Source: Streptomyces flavotricini
Lineage (GTDB): Bacteria; Actinomycetota; Actinomycetes; Streptomycetales; Streptomycetaceae
Length of the DNA: 64,000 nt
Assembly (NCBI RefSeq): GCF_020639365.1
Contig: NZ_JAINUL010000001.1
Span: 4,365,219-4,429,218 of the forward strand
Direction of reading: 5' to 3'
This document shows positions 50,016 to 58,028 of this stretch, piece after piece (position 1 is the first letter of the stretch; each line of letters starts with the position of its first letter). The notes beneath the pieces were generated by a model. The model ran no database searches and was not told the DNA's origin. It worked only from the letters and a program-made list of their open reading frames with translations. Position numbers and translations under genes: made by a program.

Positions 50016-50516
50016 TCAGGCGTCGAGAACCTGACCCTCGCGCCTCACCACGGGCGGCTCGACCGACCAGGGGAAGTTGATCCACTCGTCGGTCTTCTTC
50101 CACACGTACTCGCACTTCACGAGCGAGTGGGACTTCTCGTAGATCACGGCGGACCGGACCTCGGCGACGTGCCCCAGGCAGAAGTCGTGGACGAGCTTCA
50201 GCGTCTTCCCGGTGTCGGCCACGTCATCGGCGATCAGGACCTTCTTGTCGGTGAAGTCGATCGCCTCGGGCACGGGCGCCAGCATGACCGGCATCTCCAG
50301 CGTGGTCCCGACGCCCGTGTAGAACTCCACGTTCACGAGGTGGATGTTCTTGCAGTCGAGCGCGTACGCCAGACCGCCGGCGACGAAGACGCCGCCCCGG
50401 GCGATGCTCAGGATGATGTCGGGCTCGTAGCCGTCATCGGCGATGGTCTGCGCGAGCTCGCGCACCGCCCGCCCGAATCCCTCGTAGTTCAAGTTCTCTC
50501 GTACGACGTCGCTCAT
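50016..50516 (-). CDS. Phosphoribosyltransferase
   Basis: This 166-residue type I phosphoribosyltransferase has a good PRPP loop, VLIADDVADTGKTLKLV, and the conserved DIILSIARGGVFVAGGLAYAL near residue 35. It resembles hypoxanthine/xanthine-guanine salvage enzymes and the actinobacterial group annotated only as 'phosphoribosyltransferase', so the base acceptor is uncertain. Its ATG overlaps the dcd stop (ATGA), so it is cotranslated with dCTP deaminase. Both lie in nucleotide metabolism. Confidence 0.88.
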   Translation of the reverse strand: MSDVVRENLNYEGFGRAVRELAQTIADDGYEPDIILSIARGGVFVAGGLAYALDCKNIHLVNVEFYTGVGTTLEMPVMLAPVPEAIDFTDKKVLIADDVADTGKTLKLVHDFCLGHVAEVRSAVIYEKSHSLVKCEYVWKKTDEWINFPWSVEPPVVRREGQVLDA

Positions 50517-51100
50517 GCCTCGTGCCTCACCTGGGTGCGGTGGAAGTTCTGGAAGGAGCGCGAGGCCGTCGGGCCGCGCTGGCCCTGGTACCGCGATCCG
50601 TACCGCTCGCTCCCGTACGGGAACTCGGCGGGCGAGCTGAGCCGGAACATGCACAGCTGCCCGATCTTCATCCCGGGCCACAGCTTGATGGGGAGGGTGG
50701 CGAGGTTCGACAGCTCGAGCGTGACGTGGCCCGAGAAGCCGGGGTCGATGAACCCGGCGGTCGAATGCGTCACCAGCCCCAGGCGGCCCAGGCTGGACTT
50801 CCCCTCCAGTCTGGAGGCGATGTCGTCGGGCAGCGAGACGACCTCGTAGGTCGAGGCGAGGACGAACTCACCCGGGTGGAGGATGAAGGCCTCGTCGCCC
50901 TCCGGCTCGACCATGCGGGTCAGGTCGGGCTGCTCGACGGCGGGGTCGATGTGGGCGTAGCGGTGGTTCTCGAACACCCGGAAAAACCGGTCGAGACGTA
51001 CATCGATGCTGGAGGGCTGCACCATCGATTCCTCGAACGGGTCGATGCGAACCCGTCCGCTGTCGATCTCGGCCCGGATGTCTTTGTCTGAGAGAAGCAC
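50513..51100 (-). CDS. dcd: dCTP deaminase
   Basis: The enzyme of about 195 residues deaminates dCTP to dUTP for dTTP synthesis. Typical segments are LLSDKDIRAEID at the start and QPSSIDVRLDRFFRVF. LEGKSSLGRLGL carries the conserved Lys/Ser/Arg, and HSTAGFIDPGFSGHVTLEL carries the catalytic glutamate. GTG 51100 is supported by the -10 box TATCCT six bases upstream, giving a leaderless mRNA. The phosphoribosyltransferase gene follows with a four-base overlap. Confidence 0.97.
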   Translation of the reverse strand: MLLSDKDIRAEIDSGRVRIDPFEESMVQPSSIDVRLDRFFRVFENHRYAHIDPAVEQPDLTRMVEPEGDEAFILHPGEFVLASTYEVVSLPDDIASRLEGKSSLGRLGLVTHSTAGFIDPGFSGHVTLELSNLATLPIKLWPGMKIGQLCMFRLSSPAEFPYGSERYGSRYQGQRGPTASRSFQNFHRTQVRHEA

Positions 51101-51106
51101 GTCCCG

Positions 51107-51112
51107 AGGATA
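51107..51112 (-). promoter_or_regulatory. -10 box of leaderless dcd
   Basis: TATCCT is followed by six bases and then GTG 51100. Confidence 0.7.
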
Positions 51113-51180
51113 CGCAGTGCGCGCGGGCCACCCCCAATCGAGAGCGGCGCCGCGCGCCCGGGACCGTCCAGCGCTTGACG

Positions 51181-51351
51181 CTATCGCTTGACGGCCGCCG
51201 CCCCGACGGGCACGGCGTGCCTCAGCCGCGCACACCGCGGGCACCGCAACAGCCGCCCGGGCCCGATCCGGCCGGCACCGAGGTGCTGCAGCGGAAACGA
51301 AGCGGTACTGAAAACGTGCCCTTCGGCACAACGGACGACGGTGTTCTCCAT
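51181..51351 (-). CDS. Small zinc-ribbon-like protein
   Basis: The 56-residue protein has two metal-type knuckles, CAEGH at residues 8-12 and CPRCARLRH near residue 40, suggesting one structural zinc. The spacing resembles small actinomycete zinc-ribbon proteins of unknown function. AAAGGGA precedes ATG 51351 at a good distance, which is why the longer start at 51429 is not used. It stands alone between dcd and the tRNA gene. Confidence 0.7.
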   Translation of the reverse strand: MENTVVRCAEGHVFSTASFPLQHLGAGRIGPGRLLRCPRCARLRHAVPVGAAAVKR

Positions 51352-51597
51352 CGAGTCCCTTTCCCCAACCTGCCGTACTGCGACGAATCGCCACATTAGG
51401 GGATGATCGCGACCTGCTCCAGCCGCCACTCCAACACCGCTCCGGCGGCACCGCGCAGGGGTACGCTACGCCCCAACTCCCGGCCCCACGACCCTCGGTG
51501 CACCCCACAAACAACGACGACCCCGCGGCTGATTCACCGGGGGTCGATCATGGGGTAGAGTGTCCAAAGATACCGCTCCAGGCAACTGGAACGCCCT

Positions 51598-51668
51598 GCG
51601 GATGTAGTTTAATGGTAGAACATGAGCTTCCCAAGCTTATAGCGCGGGTTCGATTCCCGTCATCCGCT
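51598..51668 (+). tRNA. tRNA-Gly (anticodon CCC)
   Basis: A full cloverleaf is visible: acceptor GCGGATG/CATCCGC, D arm GTTT/GAAC around AATGGTA, anticodon stem TGAGC/GCTTA with loop TTCCCAA (anticodon CCC) and T arm GCGGG/CCCGT with loop TTCGATT. It reads GGG codons. The 3' half is part of the 31-bp repeat that bounds an integrated element, so its 3' end and terminator came with the element and restore the gene. Confidence 0.95.
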
Positions 51669-51671
51669 CTT
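51641..51671 (+). repeat. Attachment repeat, tRNA side
   Basis: A 31-bp sequence beginning AGCGCGGGTTCGATTCCCGT covers the tRNA-Gly T arm, acceptor 3' strand and CTT. It is identical to 54053-54083. Similarity continues imperfectly through the hairpin to TTGTCTAGACC at 51719. Confidence 0.93.
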
Positions 51672-51676
51672 GAACG

Positions 51677-51703
51677 AAGGCCCAGGTCAGCGACCTGGGC
51701 TTT
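51677..51703 (+). terminator. tRNA-Gly terminator carried by the element
   Basis: GCCCAGGTC-AGC-GACCTGGGC then TTTC follows the tRNA by 11 bases. It differs from the copy at 54086 by compensating changes in the stem. Confidence 0.85.
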
Positions 51704-51722
51704 CGTCGTTGTCTAGACCGGT

Positions 51723-52783
51723 TCAGGAGCCCCGCACCACTTGCGCACCACTTGACCCCTGGCGGGCCTGCTCCGCGGCTTTCTCCCGGGCGGCGCGCAC
51801 CATCCCGTCCAGCCCTCCGGCGACTTCCTTCTGTCGCTCATGGTCCGAGTGTTGGTAGATCAACGCGGCCTTCTCCGAGGACTGGCCGGCCCGCACCATC
51901 GTGTCCTTCAGGGTGGCCCCCGACTGCGTCGAGAGGGTGTGCCCGGTGTGACGAAGGTCGTAGAAGGTGAACGCCTCCGGCAGTCCTGCCGCCTTACGCG
52001 CCTTCTTCCACTTCCGACCGAACGTCGTACGCCGGAACGGGGCGCCGCGCTCCCCCACGAAGAGCAGCCCGTCCGGCTTCTGCTCGGAGTACAGGTACAT
52101 GTGCGTCTTGAGATCACCGGCCATGAAGCGGGGCAGAACGATGAACCGCTTTCCTGCCTCGCTCTTGGTCTCACCGGGCGCCCGCCTACCGGTGTTGAGC
52201 TCCGGCTCGGCGCGACGCACCCAGACACCGCAGTTCGCAAGGTCAACGTCCGGGCGACGCAGGCCCGCCAGCTCCTCGGGCCGAGCCGGACCGTACGCGG
52301 CGATGTAGACCATCAACCGCCAGCGCGCCCCCATCGCCTTGGCGACAACGTCGACCTGGTCGACAGTGGCGGTGGACCGCTCGGCAGGCGATTCCTTGCC
52401 CGCACCCTTGATCCGGCAGGGGTTCCGTCTGATCAACTCGCCGTCCTCGGCGGTCCCCATGATGGCGCTCAGCAGCCGGTACGACTTGGCGACGGTCGTC
52501 CCTCCCGTGGCCTTGAGCCGCTCAGCCCGCCAGGTGCGCACGTGGGGCGGGGTGATCTGATCGAGGTCCCGGTCCTCGAAGGTGGGCAGGATGTGCAGCC
52601 GCAGCAACCGCCGGTACAGCTCGTCGGTGGTCTCCTCCAGACCACCCTCATCCACCCACTGAACCGCGTACTCGCGGAAGTTGACCGCCCCCGCGTCCGG
52701 GTCCGCCGGTCCCCCTTGTTGCCTGCTTCTCGGCGAGCCAATCGTCCGCGTCCCGCGAGGTGGGGCGGCGGAGCAGATGCACA
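51723..52783 (-). pseudogene. Tyrosine-family integrase, truncated and frameshifted
   Basis: The C-terminal 330 residues of an actinobacterial tyrosine recombinase are intact. They hold the core-binding domain (FREYAVQWVDEGG onward), an Arg in AYGPARPEELAGLR, LRHTGHTL and the nucleophile tyrosine in ALIYQHSD. Upstream, the reading frame breaks at a five-base C run (52711-52715). SRDADDWLAEKQ continues the protein in another frame, and homology then ends at about 52783, where a HAD fragment begins. About 50 N-terminal residues are missing. It probably catalysed insertion into tRNA-Gly and is now dead. Confidence 0.85.
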
Positions 52784-52968
52784 TGGATGTCACGCACTGC
52801 ACCCTGATCGGTGACTCGCTCACGGACATCCAGGCCGCTCATGCCGCAGGGACGACGGTCATCGGATACGCCAACAAGCCCCACAAGGTCGATCTGTTCG
52901 CCGAGGCGCAAGCCGATGCCGTCACGGACGACATGCAGTCCATCGCCGACGCACTCACCGCGGCGTAG
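52777..52968 (+). pseudogene. C-terminal fragment of a HAD-family hydrolase
   Basis: About 60 residues match the end of a HAD phosphatase: LIGDSLTDIQAAHAAGTTVI with the Asp pair of motif IV, then a cap-like helical end. The nucleophile DxD and motifs II-III are absent. The fragment starts abruptly where the integrase homology ends on the other strand, marking a deletion or recombination joint. No ribosome site fits ATG 52777. Confidence 0.75.
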
Positions 52969-53508
52969 CCGAGGATCAGCGGGGGACCTGTTACAGGTTT
53001 CTCTACCTCATCAAGCACCCGGCTGCGCTCCGCTCCGCCGGGCGGGCTTCCCGGCTCCGCTCGGGGGCGACGCTCCTGCCTTCGGCCCGCTCCGCCCCCG
53101 CTGCGCCGACGCCCGCCCCTGCAAGACGGGATAGGCCCAAGGGCATGAGGCAGTCCCCGACGGCCACCAGTTCCATCTGTCACCGACATGCCTCCGGCGG
53201 GGGCGCCGCGGGCGGGTGCCGGCCCGTGGATGGCTGAGGCGGGGAACTCCCATCCCGTCCACCATCGGCCCAGGACAAGCCGAGCAGACACGGCACCGGG
53301 GCTCACATGGCAGTCCGGTCGACACCCGATTCGGGGAGGGGGAGCATGGATGGAGTGGCGCCTTTCCGATTAGTCGGGCGCCACAGTGGTGCCGCAGCTG
53401 TGCATTCGTTGTCGCTGTGGCTGGAGGGCCCTCCCGGAGCGCTTGCGCGGCAACTTGCCCCCGTGTCTCCGCGGCGCCCTCCACTCATCACGAGGGAGGA
53501 CGTCCATC
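52969..53508. other. Gene-free stretch inside the element
   Basis: No convincing gene is seen here. The first 150 bases are GC-rich with repeated CCGCTCC/GGGCGG-type runs. Short frames in this stretch lack ribosome sites and codon bias. It is probably deleted element backbone. Confidence 0.5.
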
Positions 53509-53889
53509 ATGGCCCGGTACATCCGACGCAACGCTGTCATCTCGCTCGTTGCCTCATCGTTCGTTCTGGGGGCCACGCTCGTCCTAACGCCTGTGGCCAC
53601 CGCGACACCCGCTTTGGGGACGTACGCAGTCAAGACCGAGGGCAACGGGACGCGGGCACTGTCTTTCAACGACGGTGACTCCATTCAGCCGGCTGGCGCG
53701 ATCAGGCCGCGAACGGGTGACGGGCCGCTCGAGGCCGTCAAGGAGGGGCAGAACATCGTGATGCGCATACCGCTCGAAGGCGGCGGTCGGCTCGTAGTCG
53801 CACTGACCCCGGCGGAGGCGAGTGCCCTCGCCGACGCACTCAACACACCAGCGGAAGCCGAGACACCAGCGGAAACCGAGCAACCGTAA
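53509..53889 (+). CDS. Small secreted protein carried by the element
   Basis: The 126-residue protein has a signal peptide (basic MARYIRRN, then ISLVASSFVLGATLVLTPV, cleavage after ATA). The mature domain of about 95 residues is acidic, with FNDGDSIQPAGAI, IVMRIPLEGGGRLVVALTPAEA and a repeated PAE(A/T)E end. GGAGG lies about ten bases before ATG 53509. It is the only intact gene of the integrated remnant and is less GC-biased than its neighbours. Function is unknown. Confidence 0.75.
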   Translation: MARYIRRNAVISLVASSFVLGATLVLTPVATATPALGTYAVKTEGNGTRALSFNDGDSIQPAGAIRPRTGDGPLEAVKEGQNIVMRIPLEGGGRLVVALTPAEASALADALNTPAEAETPAETEQP

Positions 53890-54052
53890 CAACGACCAAC
53901 CCAGCTCCAGCCAATGCGGGCGCCGGGAACAGTCAGCGACTGTCGTACGCGAGCATGATCACCCGCTGACCGGGGAGACAGAACTGCCCAGGGCTGGTGC
54001 TGGAGACGGACCCGACCGATGGGCCGAAGGCCGGGACCGCGTGGAAGCTCCA

Positions 54053-54083
54053 AGCGCGGGTTCGATTCCCGTCATCCGCTCTT
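54053..54083 (+). repeat. Attachment repeat, distal side
   Basis: The second copy of the 31-bp tRNA-Gly 3'-end repeat marks the far end of the element and the original chromosomal tRNA terminus. Confidence 0.93.
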
Positions 54084-54085
54084 CA

Positions 54086-54116
54086 CGAAGGCTCAGGTCA
54101 GCGACCTGAGCCTTCG
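54086..54116 (+). terminator. Original chromosomal terminator of tRNA-Gly
   Basis: CGAAGGCTCAGGTC-AGC-GACCTGAGCCTTCG is a perfect 14-bp stem that follows the distal attachment repeat. It no longer has an intact tRNA in front of it. Confidence 0.8.
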
Positions 54117-54329
54117 TCATTGTCTAGACCTCACAGGTCTCGCAGCGCCCTCCGCATGCCCCAACTCGGCGGAATGCCCTGGCCAGAAGGTGTTCCGCGC
54201 CCGCGTCACGGCTTGACGGAATTCCGGGGCATTCGCTTTCTCACAACGGCGGTTGCCCCTCCACCCGCTGCCCGAGGTCGCCAAATCCGCTCGCCGGCCA
54301 GATACATCGGCGCCGGCCGGGCCGGACGC

Positions 54330-55754
54330 TCAGCCGGGGAGGGTAAGGCGGAAGGCGGTGTGTCCCGGGCGGCTGGTGACGGTTGCGGTTCCGCCGTGGG
54401 CGGTGATGACGGCGTGGACGATGGCGAGACCGAGACCGGTACTTCCCGTGCTGCGAGAACGCGCGTGGTCGGCGCGGACGAAGCGTCCGAAGACTTCCGG
54501 CTGGAGACCTTCGGGGATGCCTGGTCCGTTGTCGCTCACGCTGACGGATACGCCGGTCCCATCGGTGGCGAGGGTGATGGTCACTTCGGTTCCGGGTGGG
54601 GTGTGGATGCGGGCGTTGGCGAGGAGGTTGGCGATGGCCTGCTGGAGGCGGTGGGCGTCGCCGGTGACGGTGACGGGTTCTTCGGGGAGGTCGAGGAGCC
54701 ATCGGTGGTCAGGGCCCGCGGCGCGTGCGTCGTCCGTCGCGTTCAGGATCAACAGGGTCAGGTCGACCGGCTCGTGTTCGAGGGGACGCCCGGCGTCGAG
54801 GCGGGCGAGGAGGAGCAGGTCGTCGACGAGGCGGGTCATGCGCCGGGACTCGGCGTCGATGCGTTCCAGGGCGTGGCGGACGTCGGCGGGTACGGGGCCA
54901 CGGTGACGCAGGGCGAGTTCGGCGTGGCCTCGGATGTTCGCGACGGGGGTGCGCAGTTCGTGACTGGCATCGGCGGCGAAGTGCCGCAGCCGTTCCTCGC
55001 TCGCGTGGCGGCGTACGAGGGCGTCCTCGACGTGGCCGAGCATGCGGTTGAGCGCGGTGCCGACCTGGCCGACCTCGGTGCGGGGGTCGGTGTCGGGGAG
55101 CGGTCCCGGCATGGCGACCTCGCCACTGGCCAGCGGTAGCCTCGCGACCTCCGCGGCCCGGGCGGTGACCTGCCGGAGGGGGCGCAGGGAGATCCGTACC
55201 CACAGGGCTCCGGCGATGCCGGTGGCCACCAGCGCGGCGCCGAACAGCGCGGCTTCGACCGCTTCGAGGCGGTGAACGGTCTCCTCCACCGGGTGCAGCG
55301 GCAGGCCGGTGATCAGGACGTCCTGGTCGTCGCCCTCGACGGCCGTGACGCGGTACTTGCCCAGCGCGGAGAGACGGATGCTGTGCCCGTGTCCGTCGGC
55401 GGGGACCCCTGCCAGGGTGCGCCGGTCCCCGGCGGTGAGCTGGAGGGAGCGGTCGGTCGCTTGATCGACGACGGCGGCCTGGGTCACCGTTCCGTTCAGG
55501 AGGCGGGCGCCGAAGGTCGCCTCGGCCTGGCCCCGGGTGTCCGGGCCGTTGTCGGCGTCGGGCCTGGCCTCGTGTTCCAGGCTGGCGGCGAAACGGCCTC
55601 CGGAGGCGGCGAGCTGTTCGTCCAGACGGTCCATGAGGAAGCCGCGCAGGGCGAGGGCGGTGGTGATGCCGACGGCGAGGCAGGCGAGGGCGAGCAGGGT
55701 GACGAGCCCGGCGGTGAGCTGGCCGCGCAGGGTACGGGGTACCGGGCGCCTCAC
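54330..55754 (-). CDS. OmpR-partner sensor histidine kinase
   Basis: The 474-residue classical kinase has two transmembrane helices (about residues 12-32 and 160-180) around an extracellular sensor of about 125 residues. A HAMP linker follows, then a HisKA domain with the phospho-acceptor His in FAADASHELRTPVANI and a HATPase domain with DNGPGIPEGL and STGLGLAIVHAV. GTG 55754 overlaps the regulator stop (GTGA). It is paired with the response regulator, and the two are divergent from the flavin electron-transfer operon that they probably control. Confidence 0.93.
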   Translation of the reverse strand: MRRPVPRTLRGQLTAGLVTLLALACLAVGITTALALRGFLMDRLDEQLAASGGRFAASLEHEARPDADNGPDTRGQAEATFGARLLNGTVTQAAVVDQATDRSLQLTAGDRRTLAGVPADGHGHSIRLSALGKYRVTAVEGDDQDVLITGLPLHPVEETVHRLEAVEAALFGAALVATGIAGALWVRISLRPLRQVTARAAEVARLPLASGEVAMPGPLPDTDPRTEVGQVGTALNRMLGHVEDALVRRHASEERLRHFAADASHELRTPVANIRGHAELALRHRGPVPADVRHALERIDAESRRMTRLVDDLLLLARLDAGRPLEHEPVDLTLLILNATDDARAAGPDHRWLLDLPEEPVTVTGDAHRLQQAIANLLANARIHTPPGTEVTITLATDGTGVSVSVSDNGPGIPEGLQPEVFGRFVRADHARSRSTGSTGLGLAIVHAVITAHGGTATVTSRPGHTAFRLTLPG

Positions 55755-56485
55755 GGGGTGTCCGGCTTGAGGACGTAGCCGACGCCGCGCACGGTGTGGA
55801 TCATCGGGGTGCGTCCGGCGTCGATCTTCTTGCGGAGGTAGCTGATGTAGAGCTCGACGACGTGGGCACGGCCGCCGAAGTCGTAGGCCCAGACCCGGTC
55901 GAGGATCTGGTCCTTGGACAGGACCCGGCGCGGGTTGCGCATGAGGAAGCGCAGGAGTTCGAACTCGGTACGGGACAGGTCGACGATGGCTCCGCCGCGC
56001 CTGACCTCCCTGGCTTCCTCGTCCATGGTGAGGTCCCCGACGGCGAGCACGTTCGCACCCGGTTCGGCGGTCATGCCGGCGCGCCGGAGCAGTCCGCGCA
56101 GCCGGGCCAGTACTTCTTCCAGGCTGTAGGGCTTGGTCACGTAGTCGTCGCCACCCGCGGTGATGCCGGCGATGCGGTCCTCGACCGCGTCGCGGGCGGT
56201 CAGGAACAGCACGCACACGTGGGGCTCCGCACGCCGCAGGTTGCGCAGGACCTGGAGGCCGTCGAGGTCGGGCAGCATCCAGTCCAGGACCACCGCGTCG
56301 GGACGGAAGGCGCGGGCCGTCGCGAGCGCGGTCGCGCCGTCGGCGGCGGTGCGCACCTGCCAGCCCTCTCCGGTCATGACCCCGGCCAGGACGTCGGTGA
56401 CGTCGGGTTCGTCGTCGACGACGAGGATCCGCACGGGCTCTCCGTCGGGGTGGTGCAGGAGCGGGGTGGTGCGGGGCTCGTTCAT
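55751..56485 (-). CDS. OmpR/PhoB-type response regulator
   Basis: The 244-residue regulator has a receiver domain (VVDDEPDVTDVL, phospho-acceptor Asp in AVVLDWMLPDLDG, switch Lys in YVTKPYSLEEVL). The winged-helix OmpR DNA-binding domain has LSRTEFELLRFLMRNPRRVLSK and VWAYDFGGRAHVVELYISYLRKK. It precedes its kinase with a four-base overlap. The inverted repeat CCTCTGA/TCAGAGG in the divergent promoter is a candidate binding site. Confidence 0.95.
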   Translation of the reverse strand: MNEPRTTPLLHHPDGEPVRILVVDDEPDVTDVLAGVMTGEGWQVRTAADGATALATARAFRPDAVVLDWMLPDLDGLQVLRNLRRAEPHVCVLFLTARDAVEDRIAGITAGGDDYVTKPYSLEEVLARLRGLLRRAGMTAEPGANVLAVGDLTMDEEAREVRRGGAIVDLSRTEFELLRFLMRNPRRVLSKDQILDRVWAYDFGGRAHVVELYISYLRKKIDAGRTPMIHTVRGVGYVLKPDTP

Positions 56486-56543
56486 GGTTCCTTCAGGATC
56501 CCCCGGCCGGGGCCGGGGAAGGGCGCACCGAGTCTTTGAGTTT

Positions 56544-56599
56544 CCTCTGAATCCGCGCCGAGAGGGGTCGGCAGGGCCGTTTCAGAAGGTACTCAGAGG
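56544..56599. promoter_or_regulatory. CCTCTGA/TCAGAGG sites between regulator and flavin operon
   Basis: CCTCTGA (56544-56550) and TCAGAGG (56593-56599) lie in opposite orientation in the 170-bp divergent region. They are candidate half-sites for the OmpR-type regulator, though the spacing is long for one dimer. Confidence 0.45.
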
Positions 56600-56655
56600 T
56601 TGGGCTGTGAGGCTGGCCGCCCATCGCCGGAGCGAGTGCCCATCCGGAGGAACCC

Positions 56656-58017
56656 ATGACCACCACGTTCACCGGCACCCGCGCGAGCCGCGGGACGCGC
56701 CGCCGGCGCCCGTACCGCACTGCTGTCCCCTTCCTGGCCCAGCTGGCCGTCTGGGCGGGTGCCGCCGGTGTGCTCGTCCTGTGGTGGAGCGACACGACCT
56801 CGGTCGTCGGCCCGGCGGGCTGGCTCACGGGGGCAGGACGCATCACCGGACTCCTGGCGGGCTACGCCTGCGCGGTCCTGCTGGCCCTCATGGCCCGCGT
56901 GCCGCTCCTGGACCACACCGTCGGCACCGACCGGCTCGCGCGCTGGCACGCCTGGGGCGGCCGCTGCACCGTGTCCCTGGCCCTCGCCCACACCCTGCTG
57001 ATCATCTGGGGATATTCCCTGACCTCGCACGCGGACGTGGTGAGCCAGACCACCACGCTCGTCCTGCACTACCCCGACCTCCTCAAGGGCACGGCCGGAT
57101 TCCTGCTGTTCCTGGCGACCGGAGTCCTCTCGGCCCGCGCGGCCCGCCGCAGGCTGAGTTACGAGACCTGGCACCACCTGCACTTCGCCACCTACCTGGC
57201 GGTCTTCCTCGCCTTCGGCCACCAGCTGTCCAACGGGGCGGACTTCGTCGGCAACACCTCCGCGCAGGCAGCCTGGTACGCGCTCTTCCTCGGCGTCGCC
57301 GCACTGCTCGCCTGGTACCGGTTCGCCGTCCCGCTGCGGCGCGGACTGCGCCACCGCCTGCGCGTCGCAGCGGTCCGCCCCGAGGCGCCCGGCGTGGTCT
57401 CCGTCCACCTCACCGGCGAGCACCTGGACGAACTGGGAGGCCTGCCGGGGCAGTTCCTGCGGTGGCGCTTCCTGACCCGCGGTCTCTGGTGGACCGCCAA
57501 CCCCTACTCCCTCTCCGCCCCCGCCCACCCGAACCACCTGCGCATCACGGTCAAGGCCGCCGGCGGCCACAGCGCCGCGCTCGCCCTCCTGGCACCCGGT
57601 ACGCGGGTATGGGCGGAGGGACCGTACGGCGGCTTCACCGCGAACCGGCGCACCTCCCCCAAGGTCCTGCTCCTGGCGGGCGGCGTCGGCATCACCCCCC
57701 TGCGCACGCTCTTCGAGACACTGCCGGGCCAGGTCACCCTCGTCTACCGGGCCCGCCGCCCGGACGACCTCGCCCTGCGCGGTGAACTCGATGCGATAGC
57801 CGCCCACCGCCGGGCGACCGTGCACTACGTCGTCGACGAACCGGCCGCCCACTCCTCGCCCCTCACCGCCCGGGGGCTGACCACCCTGGTGCCTGACCTG
57901 GCCGCGCACGACGTCTACCTCTGCGGACCTCCCGGCATGGCACGGGCCGCGATCCAGGCCCTGCGCGAAGCAGGCGTCCCGGCCCGGCGCATCCACCACG
58001 AGTCGTTCGCGTTCTGA
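56656..58017 (+). CDS. Ferric-reductase-like transmembrane flavoprotein
   Basis: The 453-residue protein has a six-helix ferric-reductase domain with paired histidines for heme (RWHAWGGRCTVSLALAHTLL and YETWHHLHFATYLAVF). An FAD-binding barrel (RWRFLTRGLWWTANPYSLSAP) and an NAD(P)-binding domain (LLLAGGVGITPLRTLFETL, VYLCGPPGM) follow. It should pass electrons from NAD(P)H across the membrane to outside acceptors. It opens an operon with an FMN-binding protein and ApbE, 11 bp before the next gene, so the extracytoplasmic acceptor is probably covalently bound FMN. Confidence 0.93.
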   Translation: MTTTFTGTRASRGTRRRRPYRTAVPFLAQLAVWAGAAGVLVLWWSDTTSVVGPAGWLTGAGRITGLLAGYACAVLLALMARVPLLDHTVGTDRLARWHAWGGRCTVSLALAHTLLIIWGYSLTSHADVVSQTTTLVLHYPDLLKGTAGFLLFLATGVLSARAARRRLSYETWHHLHFATYLAVFLAFGHQLSNGADFVGNTSAQAAWYALFLGVAALLAWYRFAVPLRRGLRHRLRVAAVRPEAPGVVSVHLTGEHLDELGGLPGQFLRWRFLTRGLWWTANPYSLSAPAHPNHLRITVKAAGGHSAALALLAPGTRVWAEGPYGGFTANRRTSPKVLLLAGGVGITPLRTLFETLPGQVTLVYRARRPDDLALRGELDAIAAHRRATVHYVVDEPAAHSSPLTARGLTTLVPDLAAHDVYLCGPPGMARAAIQALREAGVPARRIHHESFAF

Positions 58018-58028
58018 GGAGAACCACC

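Larger units (their letters stand above)
51641..54083. mobile_element. Decayed integrative element in tRNA-Gly
   Basis: About 2.4 kb is bounded by perfect 31-bp direct repeats of the tRNA-Gly 3' end. It contains a tyrosine-integrase pseudogene next to the tRNA, a truncated HAD hydrolase, about 540 bp without genes and one intact secreted-protein gene. No replication, transfer or excisionase genes are visible, so it is a deleted remnant that should not move by itself. Confidence 0.88.

Noticed and set aside
53890..54052. Possible second tRNA or tRNA remnant before the distal repeat
   Set aside because: Only the T arm and acceptor 3' strand are present. The upstream bases do not fold as D or anticodon arms, so it is just the attachment repeat.
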